NCBI RefSeq assembly: GCF_002154575.1
Contig: NZ_MUBA01000119.1
Location: 226 to 38,808 of the forward strand
Source: Streptomyces bobili
GTDB lineage: Bacteria; Actinomycetota; Actinomycetes; Streptomycetales; Streptomycetaceae
Reading direction: 5' to 3'
Length of the DNA: 38,583 bases
The translations under genes were made by a program, and so were the position numbers. The notes below the pieces were generated by a model that was not told the origin of the DNA, made no database searches, and saw nothing but the letters and a program-made list of their open reading frames with translations. Below, piece by piece: positions 16,674-25,356 of the stretch (position 1 is the first letter of the stretch; every line of letters begins with the position of its first letter).

Positions 16674-17183
16674 ATGGATGCAACGACCGAAGCTCTGCAG
16701 GACGCCGGCGTGGACCCCCGACTCGACCGGGACGCGTCGAACTGCTCGATCGCCCGGACCCTTGAGGTCGTGGGCGAGAAGTGGACCATCCTGATCCTGC
16801 GCGAGGTCTATTACGGCTCGTCCCGTTTCAGCGAGTTCGAACGCGTCCTCGGCTGTCCCCGCAACCTCCTCGCGGCGCGGCTTCGCATGCTCGTGGAGGA
16901 AGGGATCCTGGCCACCGAGACCTACAAGGAGCCGGGCTCGCGGAGCCGGCCGAAGTACGTGATCACCCCCAAGGGTGTGGATCTGGTCCCGGCCGTGATG
17001 GGGCTCCTGCAGTGGGGTGACCGCTACCGCGCCGACCCGGAGGGCCCGGCCATGCTGTCCAGGCACCGTGGATGCGGCGCGCACGTCGACGCCCAGATCC
17101 GCTGCGACCGGGGCCACGCCGTACAGCCGGAAGACATCGAGAGCGTCCCCGGCCCCGCCTTTCGTCTGAGGTCCGCCGAGTGA
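16674..17183 (+). CDS. HxlR (DUF24)-family transcriptional regulator, probably redox-sensing
   Basis: A 169-residue winged-helix regulator. NCSIARTLEVVGEKWTILIL carries the conserved N-terminal cysteine (residue 24) used for thiol sensing in characterised relatives such as YodB and QorR. FSEFERVLGCPRNLLAARLRMLVEEGIL is the DNA-recognition region. A longer C-terminal tail has two further cysteines (GCGAHVDAQIRCDRGH) in a zinc-ribbon-like spacing. It is divergent from the quinone-oxidoreductase-like gene and has the CTGAGT/ACTCAG operator immediately upstream. It probably represses that gene, itself and the esterase at 13504, and is relieved by quinones or other electrophiles. The last point is inference from the family. 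Confidence 0.9.
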   Translation: MDATTEALQDAGVDPRLDRDASNCSIARTLEVVGEKWTILILREVYYGSSRFSEFERVLGCPRNLLAARLRMLVEEGILATETYKEPGSRSRPKYVITPKGVDLVPAVMGLLQWGDRYRADPEGPAMLSRHRGCGAHVDAQIRCDRGHAVQPEDIESVPGPAFRLRSAE

Positions 17184-17216
17184 ACTGACCGCGCTGGTGC
17201 CAGGAGGTCGAGGGGC

Positions 17217-17822
17217 TCAGTCTGCCGGGGTGTGCTCACTCCGTCTGGCCCGGGCCTGGTGGAGGCGGACCTTTGTGCGGTTGCCGCAGCGGGACATGGA
17301 GCACCAGCGGCGGTTGCGGGCGGGGGAGCGGTCCACGAAGCGCAGGGCGCATTCGTCCGCGCCGCAGACGCGTGCCCGCCGGATCTCGGCGGACAGGAGC
17401 AGATCGACGGCGTCCTGGGCGATCAGCGCCAGAGCGGCTGAGGCATCGGTGGCGATGCTCGCGGTTCCGGCGGGCTCCAGGCGCCCGTCCGTGACGGCGA
17501 TCTGCAAGGCGGGTCGAGGAGCCCTCGCTGCTGATCGGTTGAGCATGGTGATGTCGCCGGACAAGGGCAGCCGGTTGTCGGCGACCGCGAGTACGGCCCG
17601 GTCGACCGTCTCGCGCAGTCGTCGGCCCGACGCCAGGACGGCGGCAGCGCCGGGGTCCGGGATGCCCGGTGTGAGCAGGCCGGCCTGCTGAAGCCAGAGA
17701 GCCAGGTCGCCCGGATTCCGGAGAGTCTCCTCCGGTGCGGTCCGCCACCGGTAGCGGAGGGTGTTGGTGAAGTCCAGGCAGACCTGCCCGCCGTCCCAGA
17801 TCCACATGTCGTCCGTTGCCAC
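17217..17822 (-). CDS. CGNR zinc-finger (ABATE-domain) protein, putative regulator
   Basis: A 201-residue protein with an N-terminal ABATE-type region beginning MWIWDGGQVCLDFTNTL and a C-terminal CGNR zinc finger: CGADECALRFVDRSP, then CSMSRCGN. These are actinobacterial proteins presumed to be stress- or catabolism-linked transcription regulators. The reading frame begins with GTG at 17822, but GGAGG is only 1 base away there; the ATG at 17807 (MWIWDGG) gives the more family-like N-terminus. It is divergent from the haloacetate-dehalogenase-like hydrolase with a palindromic intergenic region, so it probably regulates that gene. Confidence 0.85.
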   Translation of the reverse strand: MATDDMWIWDGGQVCLDFTNTLRYRWRTAPEETLRNPGDLALWLQQAGLLTPGIPDPGAAAVLASGRRLRETVDRAVLAVADNRLPLSGDITMLNRSAARAPRPALQIAVTDGRLEPAGTASIATDASAALALIAQDAVDLLLSAEIRRARVCGADECALRFVDRSPARNRRWCSMSRCGNRTKVRLHQARARRSEHTPAD

Positions 17823-17838
17823 GCCTCCATTCTGCCCG

Positions 17839-17863
17839 TTAGATTAACCGTCTAAGGCGGTTA
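17839..17863. promoter_or_regulatory. Interleaved inverted repeats in CGNR/hydrolase divergent promoter
   Basis: TAACCG (17845) and CGGTTA (17858-17863) are separated by 7 bases, and TTAGA/TCTAA arms at 17839-17855 overlap them. The 60-base gap is shared by two divergent genes, so these are likely operator and promoter sequences. Confidence 0.5.
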
Positions 17864-17882
17864 GTCATGTCGAGGAGGCGCA

Positions 17883-18758
17883 TTGACGGGACAGCCGACA
17901 GTGACGACCGGAGTGACGCAGGTGGACGGGGTCCGCCTGCACTACGTCCGAGCGGGATCCGGCCCCCTGCTCGTGCTGCTCCACGGCTGGCCCCAGACCT
18001 CCGACTGCTGGCGGCCGGTGCTGGCGGATCTCGCGGCCAGCCACACTGTCGTGGCGCCCGACCTGCGCGGCTACGGCCTGAGTGACAAACCCACGGCCGG
18101 TTACGACAAGCGGCGGATGGCTGCCGACATCGCCGGTCTCGTTGAAGCGCTCGGCTTCGAGAAGGCCGCGGTCGTGGGGCACGACCGCGGCGCCCGTGTG
18201 GCGCACCGATGGGCGCTGGATCGCCCCGAGCAGGTGGAGCGGCTGGCCGTACTCGACATCGTGCCCACCCGGGAGATGTTCCGTCGCTTGGATGCCTCCC
18301 TCGCCTCCGGGTACTGGCACTGGCTGTTCCAGATGCAACCCGACCTGCCAGAGCGCCTCGTGGGACGCGACATCCGCGGATATCTCGAGTACTTCTTCGA
18401 GCGCTGGACCTACAACCGCCACGGCCTGACACCCGAAGCAGTCGACGCCTACGTCCGGGCGTTCTCCCGTCCGGGTGCCCTGCGCGCGAGTTTCGACGAC
18501 TACCGCGCCATGGAGCAGGACGTCGCCCTCGACGACATCGACGCCGCCGAGGGCCGGCGCCTCACCATGCCGGTACTGGCGCTGTGGGGTTCCGTGGGGC
18601 TGCCCTCCCGCCTGCCGACGCTGGAAATCTGGCGCGAGTACGCGGACGACGTCACCGGTGCAGAGATCCCGGAGTGCGGCCATTTCATCCCGGAGGAGCA
18701 GCCGACAGCGATGCTGGCGCATCTGCGGCCATTCCTGGCTGACGCAGGGGCTGTTTAG
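17883..18758 (+). CDS. Alpha/beta hydrolase, haloacetate-dehalogenase/epoxide-hydrolase-like
   Basis: A 291-residue hydrolase. HGWPQT is the oxyanion motif and GHDRGARV carries an aspartate nucleophile (D101) with arginines at 102 and 105. That is the arrangement of fluoroacetate dehalogenase (D-R-x-x-R, carboxylate binding). LAVLDIVPT supplies the likely acid, YWHWLFQMQP supplies the His-Trp pair of the halide pocket, and ECGHFIPEEQP the catalytic histidine. These match haloacetate dehalogenases (EC 3.8.1.3) better than epoxide hydrolases, though annotation often interchanges them. Translation starts at TTG 17883 with GAGGAGG just upstream. It is divergent from the CGNR regulator. Confidence 0.87.
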   Translation: MTGQPTVTTGVTQVDGVRLHYVRAGSGPLLVLLHGWPQTSDCWRPVLADLAASHTVVAPDLRGYGLSDKPTAGYDKRRMAADIAGLVEALGFEKAAVVGHDRGARVAHRWALDRPEQVERLAVLDIVPTREMFRRLDASLASGYWHWLFQMQPDLPERLVGRDIRGYLEYFFERWTYNRHGLTPEAVDAYVRAFSRPGALRASFDDYRAMEQDVALDDIDAAEGRRLTMPVLALWGSVGLPSRLPTLEIWREYADDVTGAEIPECGHFIPEEQPTAMLAHLRPFLADAGAV

Positions 18759-18889
18759 CGCGGGTTTCCGTCCATGAGCGCATCGGCGATCTCCTTGGAG
18801 AGCACCCACGATCAAGAGCGGCGAACGGATGTGTGCGAAGTCGGGAGTTGAACAGAGTGGTCAGCGCTTGGGGTGTCGGGTTCCCTGTG

Positions 18890-19090
18890 TGAGGTCTCGG
18901 GGAGGACGGCGATGCCGTAAGAGCTTCCTGCGCACAGGCAGATGCTTGCGCCCATGCCGAGACTGCCGCTGAGGAAGCCGATGAATACCGGGAATGCCGG
19001 CGCGACGATGCGGCACCTCGCCGCGAAGAACATGATGTCCCTCCGGCGGCCCATGCGGTCGGCCAGGGTTCGAGGACGAGGCGGCACGCT
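18890..19090 (-). pseudogene. MFS transporter remnant
   Basis: On the minus strand TLADRMGRRRDIMFF is followed by AFPVFIGFLSGSLGMGASIC. This matches the MFS motif A (GxLaDRxGRR) and the hydrophobic helix after it. The flanking parts of a ~400-residue transporter are absent and the frame soon runs into unrelated sequence. The rest of the 18759-19158 gap contains no gene. Confidence 0.5.
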
Positions 19091-19158
19091 GACGACAGGT
19101 CACCGCGGCCGAGGCGGGTCGCCATACGCCGACGCCGCCCGTCAGGCCCCGGTTCAGA

Positions 19159-19800
19159 TCAACCGCGGGCACTGATGTTGTCGGCCGCCAGGCCCGACAT
19201 CAGCAGGGTGAGCGCATGGAACGTCCTGGTCAGGGCGTCCTCCCGGTCCGCCGAGGCCGCGATGATCTGGTTGCCCTCGCACAGGCCGGCCAGCAGCAAC
19301 CGGGCGACAGTGGCGACGGGAACGTCCGGTTGCAGTTCACCGCGTTCGGCCAGAACGGTCAGCAGCCGTTCGATCGGCGGCTGGGCGACGGTGTCGTTGA
19401 TGTGCCGGTACTGCCCTCCCAGGACCGAGGGTGCCTGGGCCATCAGCTCCCGGTGCAGGGGGTCGTCGATCGTCCGCCGCAGGAAGGCGTGCGTGAGGTC
19501 GGCGACCGCGGTCATGGCGGGTTGGTTCGGCCTTGTCGCACGGATCGCCTCGCATGTCGCGTCGCTCAGGGCGCCGACCTGCTGTAGCAGTTCGGTGTAG
19601 AGCTCGGCGAACATCGCCTTCTTGTCCGGGAAGTGGCTGTAGAAGGTGCCCTTGCTCACCCGCGCCGCCCCGGTGATGGCCTCGACCGACGTGTTGGCGA
19701 ACCCGTTGTCCACGAACAGTTTCCGTGCGGCCGTCACCAGGTCCGCCCGGGTCTGCTCCGCATACATCTGTCGTCGGTTTGGGCCTCGCATGCGAACCAT
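19159..19800 (-). CDS. TetR-family transcriptional regulator
   Basis: A 213-residue regulator. The HTH is typical: LVTAARKLFVDNGFANTSVE followed by AARVSKGTFYSHFPDKKAMF. The C-terminal part is a generic TetR ligand domain. The start is at 19800 or at the internal ATG 9 bases later. A 25-base palindrome begins 6 bases upstream of the ATG at 19800 and lies between this gene and the divergent saccharopine-dehydrogenase-like gene. That implies control of both by this protein. The effector is unknown. Confidence 0.9.
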   Translation of the reverse strand: MVRMRGPNRRQMYAEQTRADLVTAARKLFVDNGFANTSVEAITGAARVSKGTFYSHFPDKKAMFAELYTELLQQVGALSDATCEAIRATRPNQPAMTAVADLTHAFLRRTIDDPLHRELMAQAPSVLGGQYRHINDTVAQPPIERLLTVLAERGELQPDVPVATVARLLLAGLCEGNQIIAASADREDALTRTFHALTLLMSGLAADNISARG

Positions 19801-19805
19801 CGTAT

Positions 19806-19830
19806 ATTCAATGACCTGAGGTCAGTGAAT
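19806..19830. promoter_or_regulatory. 25-bp near-perfect palindrome, TetR operator
   Basis: The core TGACCTGAGGTCA is flanked by A/G and then ATTCA and TGAAT arms, giving 11 of 12 complementary pairs. A partial further copy (TGACTAAGGGTCA) follows just downstream. Its position between the TetR ATG and the divergent gene makes it a strong operator candidate. Confidence 0.7.
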
Positions 19831-19880
19831 GACTAAGGGTCAGTAGTCGTGACAGTACCCTCCGGAAGGCAGGCGGAGCC

Positions 19881-21059
19881 GTGGAAAAGCGCAGGATCGT
19901 GTTGCTGGGTGCGACGGGGTACACCGGGCAGCGCGTGCTCCGGGAACTGCTCGCACGAGGGGAGAAGCCGACCTTGGTCGGGCGGAGCCGGACCAGGATG
20001 CTGGCCCTGGCCGACCGCTTCGAGGCGGACCTGCCGGTGGCCGAGGTCGACGTCACCTCGACGGCCGACCTCACGCGCCTTGTGGAGCCCAGCGATGTCG
20101 TCGTCTCCACGATCGGCCCGTTCATGCGGCTCGGTATGGCCGTGGTCACGGCTGCCGCGCGGGCGGGGGCCCACTACTTCGACTCGACAGGGGAGGGGAC
20201 CTTCGCCCGCCGCGTCCTCCTTGAGCTGGACGCCGTCGCGGCCCTCCGGGGAGCGACCCTTGTGCCCGCGTTCGGCTACGACTACGTGCCGGGCAACCTC
20301 GCCGGCGCGCTCGCCCTGACGCGGGCGGGCGAGCGGGCACGCCACGTGGAGGCCGGCTACTTCATCACCCGTGCCGGGCAGGGCGACGAGCTGCTCTACC
20401 GGAGCACCCTGCGCGACGCGTACACCCTGACCACGGGAGGCACACGTCAGACGCTGGTCGCTGCGGCGGCCGAGGACGGGTTCGCCTACCGCAGCCCGCG
20501 CCCCTGGGCCACCGCCCGTGTGGTCGACGAGCGCGTCGGCAAGCGGGTGCGTACCTTCCATTACGGCGGCGTGAAACGTGCGACCATGACCGTCCCGGGC
20601 ACGGAGCATCTCGGACTGCCGGAGGTCTTCCCCCAGTTGGAGAGCGTCGAGGTGGGCCTCGGGTGGTTCGGACGGTGGACGCGCCCGGTGCAGATCGCCG
20701 CCACGATCCAGGCACCCTTGTTGCGCTCGGCGAAGGTGCGGGCCGCCCTGGAGCGGTGGTCCGAGCGGCTCCCGGGATCGCAGCGCGAGCCGGATCCCGA
20801 CGGCCGTTCCCTGGTGATCGCCGTCGCTCGCGACGGCCGAGGCCGCCCCCTGGCCACGACGGCGCTCACCGGACCCGATCCGTACGAGATGACGGGCTCC
20901 CTCCTGGCATGGGGCGCCGCCCGCGCGGCTCAGCCGGATGCCGTCCTCAAGCCCGGTGCGCACGGCCCGGTCGCCGCCTTCGGCCTCGACACTCTCAGGC
21001 TCGGTGCCGCCGAGGCCGGAGTACACGAAGTCGACGGGGCGTCGGCCCGCCGTCGATGA
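19881..21059 (+). CDS. Saccharopine-dehydrogenase-like NAD(P)-binding protein (trans-acting enoyl reductase-like)
   Basis: A 392-residue protein with an N-terminal Rossmann motif VLLGATGYTGQRVLRELL and VVSTIGPFMRLG, followed by THYFDSTGE-type text (here AHYFDSTGEGTF). This is the pattern of actinobacterial saccharopine-dehydrogenase-like and trans-acting enoyl-reductase proteins, which reduce unsaturated lipids or ketones rather than make saccharopine. The GTG at 19881 has GGAG upstream. It is divergent from a TetR gene with a shared palindrome. A fragment nearly identical to its 3' end lies at 7165-7255. The substrate is unknown. Confidence 0.85.
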   Translation: MEKRRIVLLGATGYTGQRVLRELLARGEKPTLVGRSRTRMLALADRFEADLPVAEVDVTSTADLTRLVEPSDVVVSTIGPFMRLGMAVVTAAARAGAHYFDSTGEGTFARRVLLELDAVAALRGATLVPAFGYDYVPGNLAGALALTRAGERARHVEAGYFITRAGQGDELLYRSTLRDAYTLTTGGTRQTLVAAAAEDGFAYRSPRPWATARVVDERVGKRVRTFHYGGVKRATMTVPGTEHLGLPEVFPQLESVEVGLGWFGRWTRPVQIAATIQAPLLRSAKVRAALERWSERLPGSQREPDPDGRSLVIAVARDGRGRPLATTALTGPDPYEMTGSLLAWGAARAAQPDAVLKPGAHGPVAAFGLDTLRLGAAEAGVHEVDGASARRR

Positions 21060-21271
21060 GGACTGAGCGGGCATAGATCACCGCGCCGCGCCGCTGAAGC
21101 TGACGTCGGGAAGCCGCTGCCGAGATGGCGGACCATACGGTCGCCTCCACCGTTTCCCCGCTGCGGGAGGTGGCGGATGCCGCCGCCGGCGTGTTGATGA
21201 ACAGATCGTTCGATCGGGAGTGCGTCCGCCCCTCGCGGAGGCGGGCCGTCCCAGCGGAAAGGAAGCCGTCC
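21060..21271. other. Gap; possible minus-strand gene remnant
   Basis: The region before the dihydrolipoamide dehydrogenase has no clear gene. A minus-strand frame reads [15 protein letters not shown] then [16 protein letters not shown], which is protein-like and faintly SDR-like but too weak to name. The frame of the downstream enzyme is open through part of this stretch but lacks family similarity here. Confidence 0.25.
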
Positions 21272-22684
21272 ATGGACGAGCAGGGTGAGAGCTTCGACGT
21301 CGTCGTACTCGGCGCGGGCCCCGGCGGATACGTCGCCGCCATCAGGGCCGCCCAACTGGGCAAGCGCGTCGCGGTCGTCGAGGAGAAGTACTGGGGCGGC
21401 GTCTGCCTGAACGTGGGCTGTATCCCTACCAAGGCCCTGTTGCGCAACGCCGAGCTCGCGCACATCTTCACGCGCGAGGCGAAGACCTTCGGCATCAAGG
21501 TCGACGGTGAGGTCTCCTTCGACTACGGGGAGGCCTTCCGCCGCAGCCGGAAGGTCGCGGACGGCCGGGTCAAGGGCGTCCACTACCTGATGAAGAAGAA
21601 CAAGATCACGGAAATCGGCGGCCGCGGCACGTTCCTGGACCCGCACACGCTCCAGGTGGCCGACTACGACGGCAACACCCGCACCATCGCCTTCGATCAC
21701 TGCATCATCGCCGCCGGGGCGAGCCCCAAGCTGCTGCCCGGCACCCGCCGTACCTCGCGCGTGGTGACGTACGAGGAGCAGATCCTGGCCGAGGACCTGC
21801 CGCAGTCCATCGTGATCGCCGGCGCCGGGGCCATTGGTGTCGAGTTCGCGTACGTGCTGCACAACTACGGCGTGAAGGTGACGATCGTCGAGTTCCTGGA
21901 CCGGGTCGCCCCGCTGGAGGACGCCGAAGTCTCCACCGAACTGGCCAAGCAGTACCGGAAGTTGGGCATCGACGTCCTCACCTCGACCCGCGTCGAGTCG
22001 ATCGACGAGTCCGGCCCGCAGGTCCGTGTCACCGTCACCGGCAAGGACGGCGCCCAGCAGGTCCTGGAGGCCGACAAGGTCCTGCAGGCGATCGGCTTCG
22101 CCCCGAACGTCACCGGTTACGGCCTGGAGAACACCGGCGTGCGCGTCACCGAGCGCGGCGCGATCGACGTCGACGGCCGTTGCCGCACCTCTGTCCCGCA
22201 CATCTACGCCATCGGGGACGTCACCGCGAAGCTGATGCTCGCGCACGCCGCCGAGGCGATGGGTATGGTCGCCGCCGAGACGATCGCGGACGCGGAGACC
22301 ATGGAACTCGACTACGTGATGATCCCGCGGGCCACTTTCTGCCAGCCGCAGATCGCCAGCTTCGGTTACACCGAGGCGCAGGCACGGGAGAAGGGCTTCG
22401 ATGTCCAGGTCGCCAAGTTCCCGTTCACCGCGAACGCCAAGGCGCACGGCCTGGGCGACGCGACCGGCTTCGTGAAGCTGATCAGCGACGCCAAGTACGG
22501 CGAGCTCCTGGGCGGCCACCTCATCGGTCCCGACGTCACCGAACTCCTCCCCGAGCTGACCCTGGCCCAGCAGTGGGACCTCACCGTGCACGAGGTCGCC
22601 CGCAACGTCCACGCCCACCCGACGCTGGGCGAGGCGGTCAAGGAGGCCGTCCACGGCCTCGCCGGCCACATGATCAACATGTAG
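21272..22684 (+). CDS. lpdA: Dihydrolipoyl dehydrogenase
   Basis: A 470-residue FAD- and NAD-dependent disulfide oxidoreductase, the E3 of 2-oxoacid dehydrogenase complexes. FAD binding is by [20 protein letters not shown], the redox disulfide is in [19 protein letters not shown] binding is by [15 protein letters not shown], the second FAD contact is [16 protein letters not shown], and the active-site His-Glu is in [13 protein letters not shown]. The ATG at 21272 is chosen because AAAGGAAG precedes it and the family N-terminus starts there; the frame is open further upstream but without similarity. No E1, E2 or lipoyl-protein gene is nearby, so it is probably an extra, stand-alone copy. Confidence 0.95.
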   Translation: MDEQGESFDVVVLGAGPGGYVAAIRAAQLGKRVAVVEEKYWGGVCLNVGCIPTKALLRNAELAHIFTREAKTFGIKVDGEVSFDYGEAFRRSRKVADGRVKGVHYLMKKNKITEIGGRGTFLDPHTLQVADYDGNTRTIAFDHCIIAAGASPKLLPGTRRTSRVVTYEEQILAEDLPQSIVIAGAGAIGVEFAYVLHNYGVKVTIVEFLDRVAPLEDAEVSTELAKQYRKLGIDVLTSTRVESIDESGPQVRVTVTGKDGAQQVLEADKVLQAIGFAPNVTGYGLENTGVRVTERGAIDVDGRCRTSVPHIYAIGDVTAKLMLAHAAEAMGMVAAETIADAETMELDYVMIPRATFCQPQIASFGYTEAQAREKGFDVQVAKFPFTANAKAHGLGDATGFVKLISDAKYGELLGGHLIGPDVTELLPELTLAQQWDLTVHEVARNVHAHPTLGEAVKEAVHGLAGHMINM

Positions 22685-22704
22685 CGGGACGCTCGAAGCG
22701 GCAA

Positions 22705-22758
22705 CAGGGCCCGTTGGGGCTCGGACGGCTTCGCGCCCTCGAGCTTCCGAGGGCCCTG
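22705..22758 (+). terminator. Probable terminator hairpin after lpdA
   Basis: CAGGGCCC (22705-22712) pairs with GGGCCCTG (22751-22758), with an inner TCGGA/TCCGA pairing. It lies 20 bases beyond the dehydrogenase stop. There is no U-run, as is common for Streptomyces terminators. Confidence 0.5.
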
Positions 22759-23140
22759 ATCCTTTGGTGCGGGGCGATCCGGGGCGGGGGTTCTCGGAGG
22801 CATTTGAGAAGCTCAACGCCGAGATGTCCTTGGTTCAGGCGTCTACAAGAACGCGGGCCGTCAGTGTCGCCCCCAGCGTGACCACAAGCAGGTGGGTATC
22901 CGGGCTTCCCCGAACAGGAGGGCCCGGCAGGACCGCCCTGTACGAGATCTACGACCTGGCCACGACCTTGGCTGGGTCGCGATCCGGTTGGCTGCGGCAC
23001 CGAAGACGTCGTGTGCGATGCGGTCGTCGCTGACGAGGTCGCGGTGTGCTCTGGAGAAGTGGCAGGCGGAATCCGGCGGCAGCCGTGACACGTGCGGGTC
23101 GGGTGGTGTGCGTCGTTTTCCTGGTGCCCCGGGTTGGCGG
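22759..23140. other. Gap with no assignable gene
   Basis: No supported gene lies between the lpdA hairpin and the amidase stop. A minus-strand frame with RDLVSDDRIAHDVFGAAANR looks protein-like but I cannot place it in a family. Confidence 0.3.
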
Positions 23141-24625
23141 TCAGATCTGGACGAGGGCCGGAGGCGGCACGAACCCGTCTACTTCCCGGCCGAGCAGCGC
23201 GGCGAATTCGATGGTGGTGAGATCGCCTCCGCTCGGGCCCATGGCCTGCAGCCCGATGGGCAGTCCGCTTCTGCCCTTGCGCACGGGGATGGTCGTTGCC
23301 GGCCCTCCGGAGACGTTGGCGACGGCGCTCCACTTGACCTGGTCCCAGTAAGGGCGTCGTACACCGTCGACCTCGAAGGGCCGCCCGAACCAGTCGATCA
23401 GTTTGTTGTGATGAGCGGGGGCAGCCGTCGGCGTGACCGGCATGAGCACGATGTCGAAGTCCTGGAAGAACTCGAACCAGCGCTGCCGGATCTCGTTGCG
23501 CACCATGTGGGCCTGCAGCCAGTGGAAGTGGGACTGGAAGGTTCCGCGCAGGGCGGGTCCGGCGTCGCCCCGCGGGTGCTGGACGAACCGGGCCAGGGTC
23601 GCGGCACTGGGGGCAGGGGCAAGGCCGGTGCGGTCGCCCGCGCCGAAGAGCAGGGGCGAAAAGGCCTTCCGGTGATTCGTCGCGATGTCGACGGGGAGGC
23701 TCGCGGGCTGGACGGTGATCTTTGCACCGGCCCTACGTAGCACGGTGACCGCGTCGTCCATGGCCTCCATGATGTCGCTGTCGACCGGACACGAGGGATC
23801 CTCGCTCCAGACGGCGACCCGGAAATCGGCGAGCCTGGTCGCGCGCGGCGGTGCGAGCGTGTAGCTGAAACCACCGTCGTAGTCGGCCGGCCCGACCGTC
23901 GCCCGCAGGATCGGGACGAGATCACGGGCGTCTCGGACCTGGGCGCCGCCGCAGGCCATGTCGGCTTCCGTCCATCGTCCAGCGCCCGGGCCGTAGGGAA
24001 CATGTCCGATGAGGGGGATCGACCGCCAGGTCGACTTGTGGCCGTACAGGCCGTTGAAGTGGGACGGGATCCTCGTCGATCCACCGATTTCCGAGCCGAA
24101 GTCGAACGTGGTGAGGCCTGCGGCGGTGGCGACGGCGCCGCCTCCGGCGGATCCGCCCGAGGTGCGGGTCCGGTCCCACGGGTTTGATGAGGGGCCGAAC
24201 ACAGGGTTGTCGGCCTGGACGTCCTGGTTGCCCGGAGGCATGTTGCTCTTGCCCATGATCACGGCACCCGCCGAGCGCAGCCGCTTGACCGCCTCGGCGT
24301 CCTGTTCGGGCACGTAGTCCTTCAGATCCATGCGCCCGCAGACAGTGCGCATGCCTGCGGTCTCGTAGCTGTCCTTGACCGTGATCGGCACGCCGTGCAG
24401 CGGACCGAGGTCCTGCCCCGCCGCCCGCGCGGCGTCTGCTTCCCCCGCCTCGCGGCGGGCACGCTCGGGGTCCAGGGTCACCACCGCGTTCAGTGCGGCG
24501 TTGTGGACGGCGATCCGCTCGAGATAGATCTCGACAAGTTCCCGGCTTGAGATCTCACCCGCGGCCAGTGCGCGTGACTGCTGTACGGCGGACTGGAAGG
24601 GGACGTCACTCACGGCATGCCTCAT
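23141..24625 (-). CDS. Amidase (amidase-signature family)
   Basis: A 494-residue amidase-signature hydrolase. The catalytic lysine is in GVPITVKDSYETAG. The signature SGGSAGGGAVATAAGLTTFD with the following GSEIGGSTRIPSHFNGLYGHK holds the cis-serine and nucleophilic serine. A C-terminal ATTIPVRKGRSGLPIGLQAMG block is also typical. It hydrolyses an amide to acid and ammonia. Translation starts at ATG 24625 or GTG 24613; GAGG precedes the latter. The promoter carries an ATTACG-AC-CGCAAT site and a CTATGGTCTG element shared with the acyl-CoA ligase at 30117. The two are therefore probably co-regulated, the amidase releasing an acid for the ligase; that pairing is inferred. Confidence 0.9.
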   Translation of the reverse strand: MRHAVSDVPFQSAVQQSRALAAGEISSRELVEIYLERIAVHNAALNAVVTLDPERARREAGEADAARAAGQDLGPLHGVPITVKDSYETAGMRTVCGRMDLKDYVPEQDAEAVKRLRSAGAVIMGKSNMPPGNQDVQADNPVFGPSSNPWDRTRTSGGSAGGGAVATAAGLTTFDFGSEIGGSTRIPSHFNGLYGHKSTWRSIPLIGHVPYGPGAGRWTEADMACGGAQVRDARDLVPILRATVGPADYDGGFSYTLAPPRATRLADFRVAVWSEDPSCPVDSDIMEAMDDAVTVLRRAGAKITVQPASLPVDIATNHRKAFSPLLFGAGDRTGLAPAPSAATLARFVQHPRGDAGPALRGTFQSHFHWLQAHMVRNEIRQRWFEFFQDFDIVLMPVTPTAAPAHHNKLIDWFGRPFEVDGVRRPYWDQVKWSAVANVSGGPATTIPVRKGRSGLPIGLQAMGPSGGDLTTIEFAALLGREVDGFVPPPALVQI

Positions 24626-24651
24626 CTCTGACGCTGACGGCGCCGAGTGGA

Positions 24652-24665
24652 ATTGCGGTCGTAAT
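24652..24665. promoter_or_regulatory. Regulon site ATTRYG-NN-CRYAAT, amidase promoter
   Basis: Read on the minus strand it is ATTACG-AC-CGCAAT, one mismatch in the arms from ATTACG-NN-CGTAAT. It lies 27-40 bases upstream of the amidase ATG and overlaps the TAATATTACG palindrome shared with the ligase promoter. Confidence 0.6.
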
Positions 24666-24676
24666 ATTATATTTGG

Positions 24677-24686
24677 CAGACCATAG
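24677..24686 (-). promoter_or_regulatory. CTATGGTCTG promoter element, amidase
   Basis: Reading toward the amidase, CTATGGTCTG is followed after 5 bases by a 12-base block ending TAATATTACG. The ligase promoter at 30002-30028 has the same two blocks, order, spacing and orientation relative to its gene. It may be an extended promoter or activator site. Confidence 0.5.
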
Positions 24687-24689
24687 GCT

Positions 24690-25356
24690 GGGAACGGGTG
24701 TACAGCAATGGCCTTGCGGAGGGGATCCTGTGGCGCGGCACGAGCGCACGACCCGGAGCGGACCATCCAGAGGGCTGGCCCGCCTCGTCGCGGAGGAAAC
24801 TGCGCACGCGGGCCGTGCTGACACCAGGCTTCTGGGGACTTGAGGGGCCTGGCGAGCTGGTCTGAGATCCGTGAGCAGTAGCCAGACTCGGATCCGGCAC
24901 GAGCAGTACACCGACCACTGGCGGCGCCGATATGCGATCCGCGCAGGATGCGAGGGCACAGTCTCCGAAACTGTCCACGCCCACGGCCTGCGGAAATGCC
25001 GTTACCGTGCCTTGCCGAAACCCACGTCCAGCATGTGCTGACCGCAGCCGGAACCAACGTCTCCGCCCCCTCGCGGTCGGCGGCGAACCCCGGGGCATCG
25101 GGATGAGCGTGAACGACCTGCACGACGAGCTGATGCGGCACCTGGGCGAGCCCACGAAACCCGGACCGGCCGACTGGTCCTCGCGGCAGACGACGCCCGC
25201 GACGTCGTGCCTGGGCGTAGAGGGTGGACGGGGCCGCGTGCAGGCTCCGGGTGTCGAGTGGACGCCTCTTCCCGTAGGGGTGTCGCGCCGCAGGTGAGGG
25301 GTTGGAGCGGCGGGGGCGGTGCGGCGCGCGCTCCGCAGTGTCTGTGTGTACGCCAG
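24690..25356. other. Gap with no assignable gene
   Basis: This stretch between the amidase promoter and the TetR stop shows no family-like frame on either strand. The minus strand is open in phase with the amidase through much of it, but the extension has no similarity and is preceded by no start signal. Confidence 0.35.

Noticed and set aside
20930..22816. Minus-strand ORF of 628 codons opposite lpdA
   Set aside because: Antisense shadow; the plus strand encodes a complete dihydrolipoyl dehydrogenase.
22759..23100. Possible transposase or enzyme remnant
   Set aside because: The protein-like minus-strand frame could not be linked to any family, so no call was made.
24626..25141. N-terminal extension of the amidase frame by 172 codons
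   Set aside because: No similarity to amidases, crosses the promoter elements, and a normal start exists at 24625 or 24613.
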